A stretch of DNA of 64,000 nucleotides from Lineus longissimus (lineage: Eukaryota > Nemertea > Pilidiophora > Heteronemertea > Lineidae): assembly GCF_910592395.1 (NCBI RefSeq), contig NC_088326.1:12529001-12593000 (forward strand). Direction: 5' to 3'. The notes below the pieces were generated by a model. It saw only the letters and a list, made by a program, of their open reading frames with translations, made no database searches and was not told the DNA's origin. Position numbers and translations under genes: made by a program. Positions 33,572 to 44,934 of this stretch are shown piece by piece. The first letter of the stretch is position 1. Each line of letters starts with the position of its first letter.

Positions 33572-34597
33572 CCCCGGGGAGGGTAGTTGATAAAGTATGG
33601 AATTAGTGAAACCTTGGAAACACTGATAAACCTTGGAATATTCAATGTAAACCATGGAATCACTGTGCAAATAGCGCGGGAAATCGGGTGCGTTCCTTCC
33701 ACGATTTATACCCTCCCAACTGACAGTCTCGTCCCAGCTGACTTTATCGATAGCAACTTGCCAGTTAGTTCAGAAGCCAACATTTTTAATGTGGAGGATG
33801 ACGTCATCAATTGGCAATGCGCTGTGGTCGTTAGAATATTTTATTTCTCTTCAATGGAAGCAAACATTAGTTTTTATGATTGTTTTGTATTCCATAGACG
33901 ATAAAGTATTATGCTCGGTACTAGATGCACGAGATCATAGGACAAACACACACGTGAATAAAAAAAACCGCTTAGAACTGGTGACGTCACAAAGATCTCT
34001 GCATCCCTCGATGCGTACTGGAAGATGTAAGAAATCGCTCACGGCGAAGGAAATTTTCATCCGCAAACTTCGGTAATAAACATACATGACTAGGCTTCTT
34101 TTATTCATCGTTTGTTATAAAATATCAGTCAATCATAGACAATTAGGCCTAGACATAGTCGTCAACCTTATCCATGCATAATGCATGGCAGGCCCCCAAT
34201 TTTCTCTGTATCACCCTGTATGAACAGACCGATCCGTAGTTCAAATAGGCCCCGCGTGGTGGTGGCGTATTTATAAGAGGAGCGCTATTGGTCCATATTA
34301 TGGGTGTGTGGTGGGCGTGTCTTCCCATATTTGGGAGATCAGTACTGTACACTAGAGGCGAGGTACAACTGGGTTGTTCTAAAATATAGACTATTGAATC
34401 GGATATGCGACAGATTTCTAAATTACCATAAAATTCCGATCTGATCATGTAAGAATAAGCTCCAAATGTTGATTCGTAACCACGTTAGGTTCGAATGGCA
34501 TTATTTCATGTTTTTATGCATTTTTAGGACTGATTCCAAGGTTTATCACTGGTTCCAAGGTTTCACTGATTCCAAGCTTTATCAACTACCCCCGGGG
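33572..34597. mobile_element. Foldback element, about 65-bp inverted termini
   Basis: The left arm (about 33,572-33,639) starts CCCCGGGGAGGGTAGTTGAT and continues AAACCTTGGAA and GATAAACCTTGGAAT. The right arm (about 34,533-34,597) is its inverse complement, including ATTCCAAGGTTTATCAC and TATCAACTACCCCCGGGG. The arms match at roughly 85%. The 0.9-kb interior has no transposase-like ORF. It is probably non-autonomous. Confidence 0.7.
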
Positions 34598-34685
34598 AGG
34601 GGCTATACGGCAGCACTATACGACTCCTTATTTCAAATTACGCTGGGATTGGCGTATCCGCTCCCATGAAATCTGTTTTCTGATG

Positions 34686-35372
34686 GTCGATGTTATCACT
34701 ATCTGCCCTGATAACCCTTTGATAAGACTGTAGAACAATGGGAATTTAGGCCTAGGTGCGAGCGGGCTTTGTTTAAATACAATAGACCGTGTATTTGGCT
34801 GAACCAAATTACTGCCAAAACCTCACAGGTCAATGCCTATATGCACCACACCAAATATCATCGCTACATGCAAAAAGCAACACCATTTGTCATCGAGTCT
34901 CCATGGAAACGCCAAACATCAAGTGCTCTCGAAAAATTCATTAAAATGACGTCAATTGTGTTCCGCGAACTGTTCTTTCAAATTTTTAATAACTCGCACA
35001 CATCTAGAAAACATTGCACTAAATGTGACACATTCAACAAGTGACTTCCGAAAAAACTTCTAGAGAGCTTTTTGTGAGAAATCAGACATTCCATGTTCTC
35101 ATAGGGCGGATAATACTTTGTACAATATCTATATTGGTTTGTATGTAATTAAAGACTGTTGTCATAGTCTCTGTTTTTTGTGTGTGTTTGTGTGTTTTGT
35201 GACATATATAGTACATTTATTACTTATTTTGGCAATTATCTTGCAGTTAACAGATTTCAGGCCCTGCCGAATACACGGTCGACTCTAAACAAAGCCCGCT
35301 CGCACCTAGGCCTAAATTCCCATTGTTCTACTGTCTTATCAAAGGCTTATCATTGCAAATCTTGATATGGAA
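34686..35372. mobile_element. Family C inverted-repeat element 1
   Basis: The left arm (34,686-34,815) contains GATAACCCTTTGATAAGACT, GAACAATGGGAATTTAGGCC and TAGGTGCGAGCGGGCTTTGT. The right arm (35,240-35,372) is the inverse complement, with ACAAAGCCCGCTCGCACCTA, GGCCTAAATTCCCATTGTTC and AAATCTTGATA. The interior of about 420 bp lacks coding signal. Further family C pairs follow, so this is a non-autonomous family with long subterminal inverted repeats. Confidence 0.7.
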
Positions 35373-36380
35373 ACCTAAAAAACAGTTTTTTATCATAAAT
35401 ACAAAATGTTAAGGCTGAATGGCCGACAAGCAGTTCTTTCTAATTTGGAGTTTTTTTCCGATAAGGCCGACATGCATGCTAATATGCCCAATTCTAAGAA
35501 GACACATAGTAAAGGAACCAATAAAAATTGTCTTTTCTTTTCTCAAGAGTGCAATGCATGGTCGAGAATACCACTGATCAAATGAACCAACCATATTTAT
35601 TAGGGGCTTACTCAGTATTTCCATGTAACTGCCTCAATCGTTAATGACATTTTCCCGAAAAATGATACGACTTTCGTATTAAATTTCTATTCTTAGACCA
35701 TCAACATCATCTTCATGACATTAAGACTACCCATATATTGGCAATTTAGGAAATCATATATAGGCGATAACGCAATTAAGTTAAAAGAAATGTCATTAAC
35801 TGTTTTTAAGATATTCTAACCAACATCATAACGATTATTTGATTATAAACCTGGTACTTGGAAACCTGCTCGCTGACGTAAATCATGGAATGCTCTTTAT
35901 TTTAAAAATATTTGCGCCTATTTTTTTCTTCTAAGATTTGAAATTTTAGCGATATTTTTGGCGCACTACGAAATTTCATACGAAATTTCATTTCTTAAAT
36001 GGCAACTTTATGATATCCAGTATTTTGAGCCGGAGACTTCATCAAGCTCAGACTGTATTTCCAATTCATGACCATCAGAACGAGAAAACCATGTGGGTCG
36101 TCAACAAAGTTTTTATTGACCATTGGTCCGTCACATTGACAGGAGATCAGATTAAATGACCCGACTCTCACCATCGGACTTGTCGCTATCGCAAATATTT
36201 TGGAACATTCGATCGGATAAATCAACCTTCTCCTCGGTTGATCGGGCGCCGGCAGCCATATTGAAGCCATCCATCCATCTCATCGACAAGAGATCAAATC
36301 TGGCCACAGACATAGCATGTCCTTGTCAACAAAACTTTACATTAATTTATACCGACGCATTACGTTTTTTTGCTCTTTAG

Positions 36381-37530
36381 GCCTCGCCCAATACAGGTCT
36401 ATTGTCTTTAAACTGAGCCCGCTCGCACCTAGGCCTAAATTCCCATTGTTCTACAGTCTTATCAAAAGGTTATCAGGGCAAATCTTGATAACATCAACCA
36501 CCACGAAACAGTTTTAATGGGGGTTGATAGGGCAAGGGCAAGGGAAAATAAACACCAGCGTGTGTGCACGTTCGGTCAATTATTTATGATTTCTCCTTTT
36601 TTAATTCCCAATTGTGGCTCCCCCCGTAAGCTATGCATCTGATCAGATACGCACTTTCCCATAATTTCGGAGTCATTTCTTGAATTTCATGGCCCTCCGG
36701 GGGATCCGTGGACCACTAGTCTAATCTGAAATAAAGATTCCGGATCACTAACCGCAATAATCATTCTGCTCAAGTTCATTGTTTTCATGTAGAATCATGA
36801 CACAGAACACATTAAATTCAAGGATGTGGTCGCCAACGATCGACCTGATGGCTACAGTGGTTTGAATGTTAAATGCATTTAGTCGGTTGATAAGCAAGAA
36901 CGCAAATGTTGTCTGTTCAGAAGTGAATTCCCATCATCAATCTTACCAAGGAGAGATTAATCCATACTTGATTTTACTTACAATCAAAGGGTAACCAACC
37001 CCGGCCAATCAGATCTCCTTATGGCCGTCTCTGCCGCGCATGCCGGAACCACAATTCATAAACACAGAAAGAAGTCTCATAATTGCTTTTTTCGGAAAGA
37101 TTTGATGGACAGATTTATTTTTCACCAGCCAAAACGAAGTCTATCTTGTGTGAACGTGATTTATTAGTTTATGCTGCTAAGAATACTAATATTTCCAATA
37201 AATTCCTATCAACTTGGGACGCCGGATCATCAGACCCAGCGGACAGCCCTTTCGGTGTGACAATTTGGTGTTGGAAGGTGAGACCAGCTGGGGGAGATTT
37301 GCGCCACGTCCGGGAAATCATGGGTAGAATCCGTGCAATCATCCCGAAATTGGATGAATGGAATCATCTTGGAACCTCTGGCACTTCGTTCCCAGGAACA
37401 ACAGTGAAGCATCCGACGACAGAACCATTTGATAAGCCAGTAGAACAATGAGAATTTAGGCCTAGGTGCGAGCAGGCTTTGTTCAAAGGCAATAGACCGG
37501 GTATTGGGATCGGCCTAATTTTTTAACTGC
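36381..37530. mobile_element. Family C inverted-repeat element 2
   Basis: The forward arm is at 36,381-36,530 and the reverse arm at 37,428-37,530, both carrying the GAGCCCGCTCGCACCTAGGC block or its complement. The interior is about 900 bp. A 122-codon open frame (37,083-37,451) runs through interior and arm; I see no family similarity in it. Note that forward and reverse arms alternate along 34.7-39.7 kb, so other pairings are possible. Confidence 0.55.
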
Positions 37531-37724
37531 ATGGTAATAGACAAAAACGTGGATTTTTACTGCCAACTGAAGAATAGTATATAGCCAACTTTCTTAAAAT
37601 ATTTCCCATCCGCCCCATAATATGCTAAGGAAATGTGAGCAACAGATCAGGGCTGATTCCGCTGATAGCTTGGATCAAATGTCATACCAGAATTCCCCGG
37701 GGAGCATCGATCGATGCCCCTTGA

Positions 37725-38560
37725 TATCACTCCCCTGGTCCACTTGTTCGCAACTGATAGCTCCCGATCACTGGGTGGAAAGATCCCCAATCGCTGAGGC
37801 AGTCAGCTGCCTTAATGAGTTTGCCTTTCCAAACATTGATTAGGACGGATTTCTCTAGTGAGTTTTTGGGTTATTGATAAGAATGTTGTATTTGAAAATA
37901 CGAGGGAAAGACCTTTTGTCTGGGCTGCTTGTTCAAAACAGATTTTGAGGCAATCTCTTGCTTCAACGAGTTTGCCTTTCCAATAATTGTTTATGAAGAT
38001 CTTTCTAGGTTGATTCAGGGTTAGCACTGAAGCGATATAAAAATGTTCGAGAAAGCACAAAGGGAACATTACGTTATTTTGCACCTTGCCCTGCAGTTAA
38101 AAGAATTCAGACCTAGCCCTATACACGGTCTACTGTCTTTAACAAAGCCCGCTCGCACCTACATGGAGCTCTAACTTTCTATTGTTCTGCTGTCTTACCA
38201 AAGGATTATCAGGGGAAATCTTGATAACATTGATACTTTGGAACCAGCTTTCGTGGGGGCGATATGCCTAAACTGGCAAGGGCAAATGAACATGAAGAAA
38301 ACCCTCCCCTCCAAGCATTTGGCTCAACAACTACAGCCTGGGCGACTAAGTATTACCACGAAGGAACCTCGCAGTCCCCCGGTTCACATGCTCGCGACTG
38401 ATAGATCTTGTTCACTGGTTGGAAGATCACAAATCGCTGAGGCAACCCATCGCCTAATTAATGTGTTTCGCTTTCCATTTATTGAGAATTCCTCCATGTT
38501 GAGTTTGCGCTGCTGGCATCATAAGAATGTTATGCTGAGACGCACGGGGAATCAAATCAA
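37725..38560 (+). repeat. Diverged direct repeats of about 180 bp
   Basis: 37,725-37,910 and 38,380-38,560 share GCGACTGATAG-type sequence, AATCGCTGAGGCA, GCCTAATTAATG/GCCTTAATGAG, TTTCC-ATT-ATT and ATAAGAATGTT, in that order. A third partial copy lies at 37,950-38,040. They sit between and beside family C arms and probably belong to one composite element. Confidence 0.5.
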
Positions 38561-39655
38561 TTTCAGTGTTTGTCAACTGGGCCCGGTAGTTCAAAACTCA
38601 TACAAAAGTTAAGTATATCCTAGGACAGATACAAAGGTATAATGTGGGATGATGAGTTGTCATGAACTCGCCCGAAACACAGCGTGGGAAATGAAAGTTT
38701 TCTTCAGAAAAACAATGCAACTTCACGTATCGGGTAACTATATTGACCCTATTGGGCCATTAGCGTACGTATATCAGTTTCAATGGCGTGATGTCCGCCC
38801 GAAACAAGTCGAGCGAGACTACAGATATTGTTTACGTATTGACATTATTTCTGTGAAACGCTAAAATTTTGAGGCCTCCCACGGTCTGTACTGTACAATC
38901 CATCTAAGAAAGGTAGGCATAAAATTCTTGTGAAAGAGACATAAAACGAGATATTTGGTCATTCGATTGGAAGTGATGTATCATGCTCATGTAGCGCATT
39001 CTTCACAGAAACCTTGTACAAACCCCAACTTCTCGCCTCTCCCTTAAACTCGTAAATCTTTTGATGATGTTTATGCATCATTTCACCTGTTCCATCATCC
39101 GTCCATTCCGCACATTCCACAGAGCCACCGCCCAGCGCCGTATGGACGGCTTTGTTGTTTTCATAGTAATTGCGCCATGCGATGCGGTAATATTTCAAAA
39201 TCAGAAATGACAATGATATATGTCTCTCTCGCGTATCTGATGAGGATTTGGTTGTATTTCAAACTATATGAGTAATTTACATCGATATAGCAGGTGAACG
39301 ATATTACTCCCACTCTATCCATCATCATGGACATTTTAAATCCAGTAGGCGAATGAAGATTTCAATGTCAGTACAATAGCATTGGAATGGATCGAAAGGT
39401 AACGGTGTAAAGGTTAGCATTGTCATGGAAAGGTCTGGTCGGGCATGACCTTTATTTCCCCCTGGCAGATTCAAACCTACCTACCCCGACGAAAGCTGTT
39501 TCGCCGGGGTCGATGTGATCACGATTTGCCCAGATAACCCTTTGATAAGACAGTAGAACAATGGGAATTTAGGCCTAGGTGTGAGCGGGCTTTGTTTGAA
39601 CACTATAGACGGTGTATTGGGCTAGGCCTAAATTCTTTTAACTGCTAGGTAAAGG
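38090..39655. mobile_element. Family C inverted-repeat element 3
   Basis: The forward arm (38,090-38,272) begins GCAGTTAAAAGAATTCAGAC. The reverse arm (39,488-39,655) ends GGCCTAAATTCTTTTAACTGC, so the full terminus is GCAGTTAAAAGAATT and its complement. This copy shows the element ends best. The interior of about 1.2 kb has no transposase-like frame. Confidence 0.65.
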
Positions 39656-42600
39656 GCGTTGATAAAACGTAATGGGGTTTGCAGTGTATTACTACGGCAA
39701 GGCCGGTAAGCAGGGCATATATTGAATGTTAAAGGTTAGAGTTCATTACAAGTTAATCTTCTTTAGCTATAAGATTTTTTGTTTGGAAGCGTTTGACAGT
39801 TAGTCCATATTCGGTAACAAACTCAAACAGTATTGTGTCCTCTGGACCAGCATTCCTTTCTATTCTTCATTAAGAAGCTGGTCTGAAGCACGTGAGATGT
39901 AGTCTGGTCCCCAGGTCAACATGAAGATTCTGCAATTAAGTATGGAAATAGGCCCAACCCTTGATCAGCTCTGCTTGGGGCGCTTTTGTTCCTTAACCCA
40001 TTTCCCTGTATTCCTCGGACCGTCATCAGGTTTTATTTTTCTCGAAAATGATACGACTTCAACAACATGATTTGAAAACCAAATGCAAATTATCACATTA
40101 ACATGCACCTCACTTAATGAACACAAAAATCTCCTGCAAAGAAAAGAATACTTGATTTGAAACATTTTTGACATTCGTTAGGGCATGTACGGAATGTCGG
40201 GCTTGATTCGAATAAACTTTCATCAGTAAATACGCTGGGGAGATGATACCTTCTTTTCAAACAATTTGATTTCGATAGATATCGCGGTTGGTGTTGTGCT
40301 CTGGGTAATGGATGGAGATGAAACTTAACACTAAATTAAAAGTAAAAACCCTGATTTCAAAGCATTTCTTTTTTTTTCGTTTCACCAAAACAACTCTACT
40401 GGGTGTAACTTTGTGTTGGCCAAGAAACCTTTCATGGTTTTTTTCAGGCGCTCAAACCCTTTTTTCTAGGAGTGTAGGCCTACTATACACGTTCATGTAA
40501 CTTTTATTCTAAGGCGACCTCATGATAAGTGTGTGAAAATGTGCATGTAAAGTGATATGTCAGTTTCCGCCTCCACCCACTCGGGTAATTGCAAGCCAGT
40601 GCTCTCCTTTTCTTTCGACATCCTGGGCCAGCCGTTCACATATGGGGCACACGCAGCGCATCGGAAAACAGCAACCACCGTGGCGGTTATTAACCGGCGC
40701 TTCCCCGGGTTATTGCAACCACTCAAACTTGCCAATATAGGGGAGTTCACATCGATTTCCGAAGAACCGGAAGCGAACAGAAGTCATTCAACATCGTATA
40801 AACATAGACACGTCGTCAACAACTCAGTCAACAACAACACGCAGGCGCCGCATCAATACACGTGGCGCCCCCTCGCACCAAATCGAGGAACCTTTCAGTG
40901 GCATTTCGTTGGATGTGATTTCGCTCGTGCGTGGGCTGAACCTCTTCGTCAGTGGTCTTTATATGTAGTGGACGGATAGCTACTGTAGTTTAGGATACAT
41001 TTTCGCAGGGAGTACTTGGATACACAGAGAAATGAAGGTTTGTACTTGCATGTAGTAATTAGAATGCTTTAGGGACCCTGAACATGACGTGAGTGAAATT
41101 GAAGGAAGGACTAAATTTCTGAATTTCACAATGCTTTATTTTTGTACACGATCCCTTCGCTGCAACTCCTCTTTTTAAAGTGAGTTTTGATCTTTTTTCG
41201 TTTGATTATGTACATCTACATGTTCTTGTGTGTATTTTACAGCTTTTTGTATCGTCTGGTCGAGGCCTCTTTTATATTAGCTGAACTTTTCAACGACATT
41301 TTAGAGCTGTTTACTTTCTTTTTTGCATGAAATCTCTTATACTTCCATCTATTTCTAACCAAGCTTGGCTCAGAAACTGTTCGAAGTTACGGTAGTCAAC
41401 GCCCATCGATATACCAAACCCTCGATAAAGGATAAATAACACATTTACCGTTTTTGCTTTTTTGATAAAACAATAGCCTATCATTACTCTTTAATTACCT
41501 TGTAAATATTAATTTTTAGTTATTTATTCTACTCCGTCGTAAAGGTCTTTTTTTATTTGCCTAGTACCATGTTGAAATTACCACGCATCCCTGCTATTTT
41601 GCAATATTGTATATTCAGTTATTTCCTTACATTTTAAAAAGTATTTTCTCCAGTTTTGTAAATTGTGTTTTAAGTCTTCATAATAATTTATATGATTTTT
41701 GTTTTTATTTGTTTTGCTAATCTTCGTTTAATTCAATAATCTTTAATTTAATTTCCTGTCGCTTCATTTCGTTTCATATTTTGAGCAAACGGAGGGTTAT
41801 TTCGTTTTCTATCTCCACAAATATCCCTCAGCACTGCTGCTTATCCTTAAAATCAGAGAAAGAACTTCGCTTACGGGACATCGAGTGCTGAGAGAGATAA
41901 GGCTAAATTGTTCATGATACAATCATCTTAAATTCTTCCTCTCAACCTAAGACTCGCATTAATAGTTATTACACCGTTCGGAATTACGGAAGCGTGATAA
42001 ATGACTTACATCAAAATGCTATAAATTCTAATGTATGCTATTTGAAGGCCAATCAAACCACTCGACAGTTTTCAAATGAAGCGATAAAATTTTAACGGCC
42101 AATGCAACGCTGAGATTAAACTTGTCATGATTAAATTGGAACTTATCTATATTCCACGGTTTCTAGGTTCCCTGCACTTTTAGAAAGGAAAGGTTTTTGC
42201 GCTCTTAAAAAAACCAACACAAATATTATGCCCCTCGTAGAGGTTTTTCGGTAAAATTAATAGCACAATGATTTTTGTGGTGCAGAAAATATATCGTTTC
42301 GTCCGATACAAACACTTATTCCCTTGTCAGGCTCTAGACAATTGGCTTAAAACAGAGACTGTTATATTGAATTTTAGTACTACTCAATAGAATAAAAGAC
42401 ATCATTTTCAAAAATTTCAGTTCAACGGACTTTTTACAGTTACATGTATTCATTGGCGTGTAAAATAAAAGTGTCCGGCGGAATTCACTTTTTGAATTTG
42501 TTAGGTAAGAACGAGAAACACCTTTTTTCATGCCCGGCCTTATATAACAATGCCACAAGATATATCGTCAGCGATAACCGAATTTTGGAATCGTTTTCTC

Positions 42601-44249
42601 AGGTGAAAGTTTTATCAATTTTGGTTGCTCGGTGTACTCCAGCGCAGAGAGATTAATCAGCTTAAGTCAAACGTCATCATTTATTATTCATGATGAAGGA
42701 TTTGATATGAAACGTAATATAAATCTTAGATAGCTTTGAGGCGGTCATATATTTTGATATCGTATTGATGAGCGTTTTATTTACCGCCAGATGATGGAGA
42801 TTGCATGGGTAAATAGTTGAGTTGTGCGTCTTGTTGTCTAATCATCAAACGTACAGTGAAAATGAGTGCATGCTACCCATCAGTTCCCTATAATACCTTT
42901 GAAGACAACATTTTATTCTGAAAAACCCTATTTATTCTTTATAATTAAAGCCCAAATATTTCAGCATATCTGATGAATCCAAAAGAATCTGAGATCAAAA
43001 AAGGAACTTTCTTTCATTTGCGAAAGCAGATTGCTCAGTTATGCTAATTTGCCGACATATCCATGGTTCGTAGTCTCTCTCTCAATGCAAAGATTTATGA
43101 AACAATTCCGAAAAATTACCTCAGAATCTCGTAAAAAGTAGGAAAAGTTCGGCTGAGTTTCGGAAAGAGCAGTAACCGCGGAATCTTGAGAAAATGTAAG
43201 GAAATTATTGCGGCGGAATATCACTCTTAGAATGTCGTTTCCATGCAGTATTCAGCACCGACTGCGTGGAGGTCATTAATATTTTCATCAGGAATTATTC
43301 ATACTACCAGAAGAACTGAACATACGATCATAGAAAGCATCTCATAGATAAGAGGATGAAGCCAGTTTGAGTATTTAGAGAGCAGTGATGGAATACTCTA
43401 AACTCACCCATATAAGACCGTCTGCATATTCAAGTAACGGAAATTCACGTGATCTTTGCTTTTCAATATCATCTAGCAGCAAATGATATGACTAAAATCT
43501 TCAGCCTGAATAGTGCACGGTCCGCCTCGGGATGTCCTCTTCGTGAATGGACTCACTTAGTACTTATGTCTTCGAGGGTACCATAAACTGTCGGCAAATT
43601 GCTTTTTTTCCTGACGACCAGTTGAAATTTTTCCTCGGGGAGAAATTGCTGGTGGTTGTTAATATCAAACAGTGACAGAGGATAGAGTTATCCTAGCAGT
43701 TAATGTGATGAGATGGCCGTATGAGGGATTAAATGCTAGCTCGCTTTCTCGGGTTAATATCCTCTTGACCTCCCGCCGGGAGCATATTTCGCCGGGTCAC
43801 ATCCTAAATGATGTTATCTTGTTTTGCTCTGTTTGATAGGTATAGGGGGAGTTAATGCTCAGGGCATCCAATGGAAACATACCCTGAACATACGCCTCTA
43901 CTTATTTGGCGATATCCAACATGTCCGACTCACTTACACTCACTGGCCTACGAATGTATCAACGCCAAGTCGCCATGCAATTATCACTTTGCAATTCCAA
44001 TTTAACAAATTAACGTCAATACGTCAATTAACGTCGGATTTTCTAATGAAGATAGTACCTCGCGTATAGTAGTATTTCTCAGCTAGCGTAATTGAGGTTT
44101 CGTAAATCTCACGAATAACGATTTGATTAACAAGGTTGTCCAAAAATTACCCAGTGTCATTCTACCGGCGGTCAGTCGTATCCAGTGTTGCGTTTTCATA
44201 CGCATATTTCCGCTTTGGCTTATCCACCACAATGATTGTTATTCCATTG
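39656..44249. other. AT-rich gene-poor stretch
   Basis: 41,050-42,300 is strikingly AT-rich with many T-runs. A 140-codon ATG frame at 40,557-40,979 is the longest and has no recognised domain; its product is rich in Ser, Asn and His and may be chance. No exon with family similarity was found. Confidence 0.4.
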
Positions 44250-44934
44250 GGGCTGATGTTATCAAGACTTTCCCTGATAAGCCTTTGATAAGACTGTACC
44301 ACAATGGGAATTTAGGCCAAGGTGCGAGCGAGCGGGGGTTGATGTTATCAAGACTTTCCCTGATAACCCTTTGATAAGACTGTACCACAATGGGAATTTA
44401 GGCCAAGGTACGAGCGAGCGGGCGTTGATGTTATCAAGACTTCCCTGATAACCCTTTGATAAGACTGTACCACAATGGGAATTTAGGCCAAGGTGCGAGC
44501 GAGCGGGCGTTGATGTTATCAAGACTTCCCTGATAACCCTTTGATAAGACTGTACCACAATGGGAATTTAGGCCAAGGTGCGAGCGAGCGGGCGTTGATG
44601 TTATCAAGACTTCCCTGATAACCCTTTGATAAGACTGTACCAAAATGGGAATTTAGGCCAAGGTGCGAGCGAGCGGGGGTTGATGTTATCAAGACTTTCC
44701 CTGATAACCCTTTGATAAGACTGTACCACAATGGGAATTTAGGCCTAGGTGCGAGCGAGCGGGGGTTGATGTTATCAAGACTTTCCCTGATAACCCTTTG
44801 ATAAGACTGTACCACAATGGGAATTTAGGCCAAGGTGCGAGCGAGCGGGGGCTGATGTTATCAAGACTTTCCCTGATAACCCTTTGATAAGACTGTACCA
44901 CAATGGGAATTTAGGCCAAGGTGCGAGCGAGCGG
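44250..44934 (+). repeat. Satellite-like array, eight units of 84-85 bp, derived from the family C end
   Basis: Each unit reads GATGTTATCAAGAC, CCCTGATAACCCTTTGATAA, GACTGTACCACAATGGGAAT, TTAGGCCAAGGTGCGAGCGA, GCGGG. This is the family C arm as found at 34.7, 37.4 and 39.5 kb. Units are almost identical; the variants are a T/TT indel and CAAGG against CTAGG. 84-85 bp drifts through all frames, and the minus strand stays open across several units, giving overlapping ORFs with no coding meaning. Confidence 0.9.

Larger units (their letters stand above)
27056..34685. other. Gene-poor stretch, repeats only
   Basis: No exon is convincing. Short ORFs here show no family similarity, and many cross repeats. 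Separate entries cover the 43-bp tandem repeat (28.8 kb), dispersed repeat E (30.0 kb), tRNA-derived sequence (30.6 kb), the 110-bp repeat (31.2 kb) and the foldback element (33.6-34.6 kb). A (TA)n run lies near 29,342-29,356, a G-run near 29,822 and ATGATAATRATG-type simple sequence near 30,248-30,276. Confidence 0.4.

Noticed and set aside
40557-40979. 140-codon ATG ORF as a gene
   Set aside because: No domain, no signal or membrane pattern, and a non-protein-like mix of residues. It is kept only as a note in the region entry.
44262-44901. Overlapping minus-strand ORFs with repetitive peptides
   Set aside because: They are frame-shifted readings of the 84-85-bp array, with no start context and no constraint between frames.
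44250-44934. CRISPR-like regular repeat array
   Set aside because: The units are contiguous without unique spacers and the DNA is plainly eukaryotic, so this is a tandem satellite.
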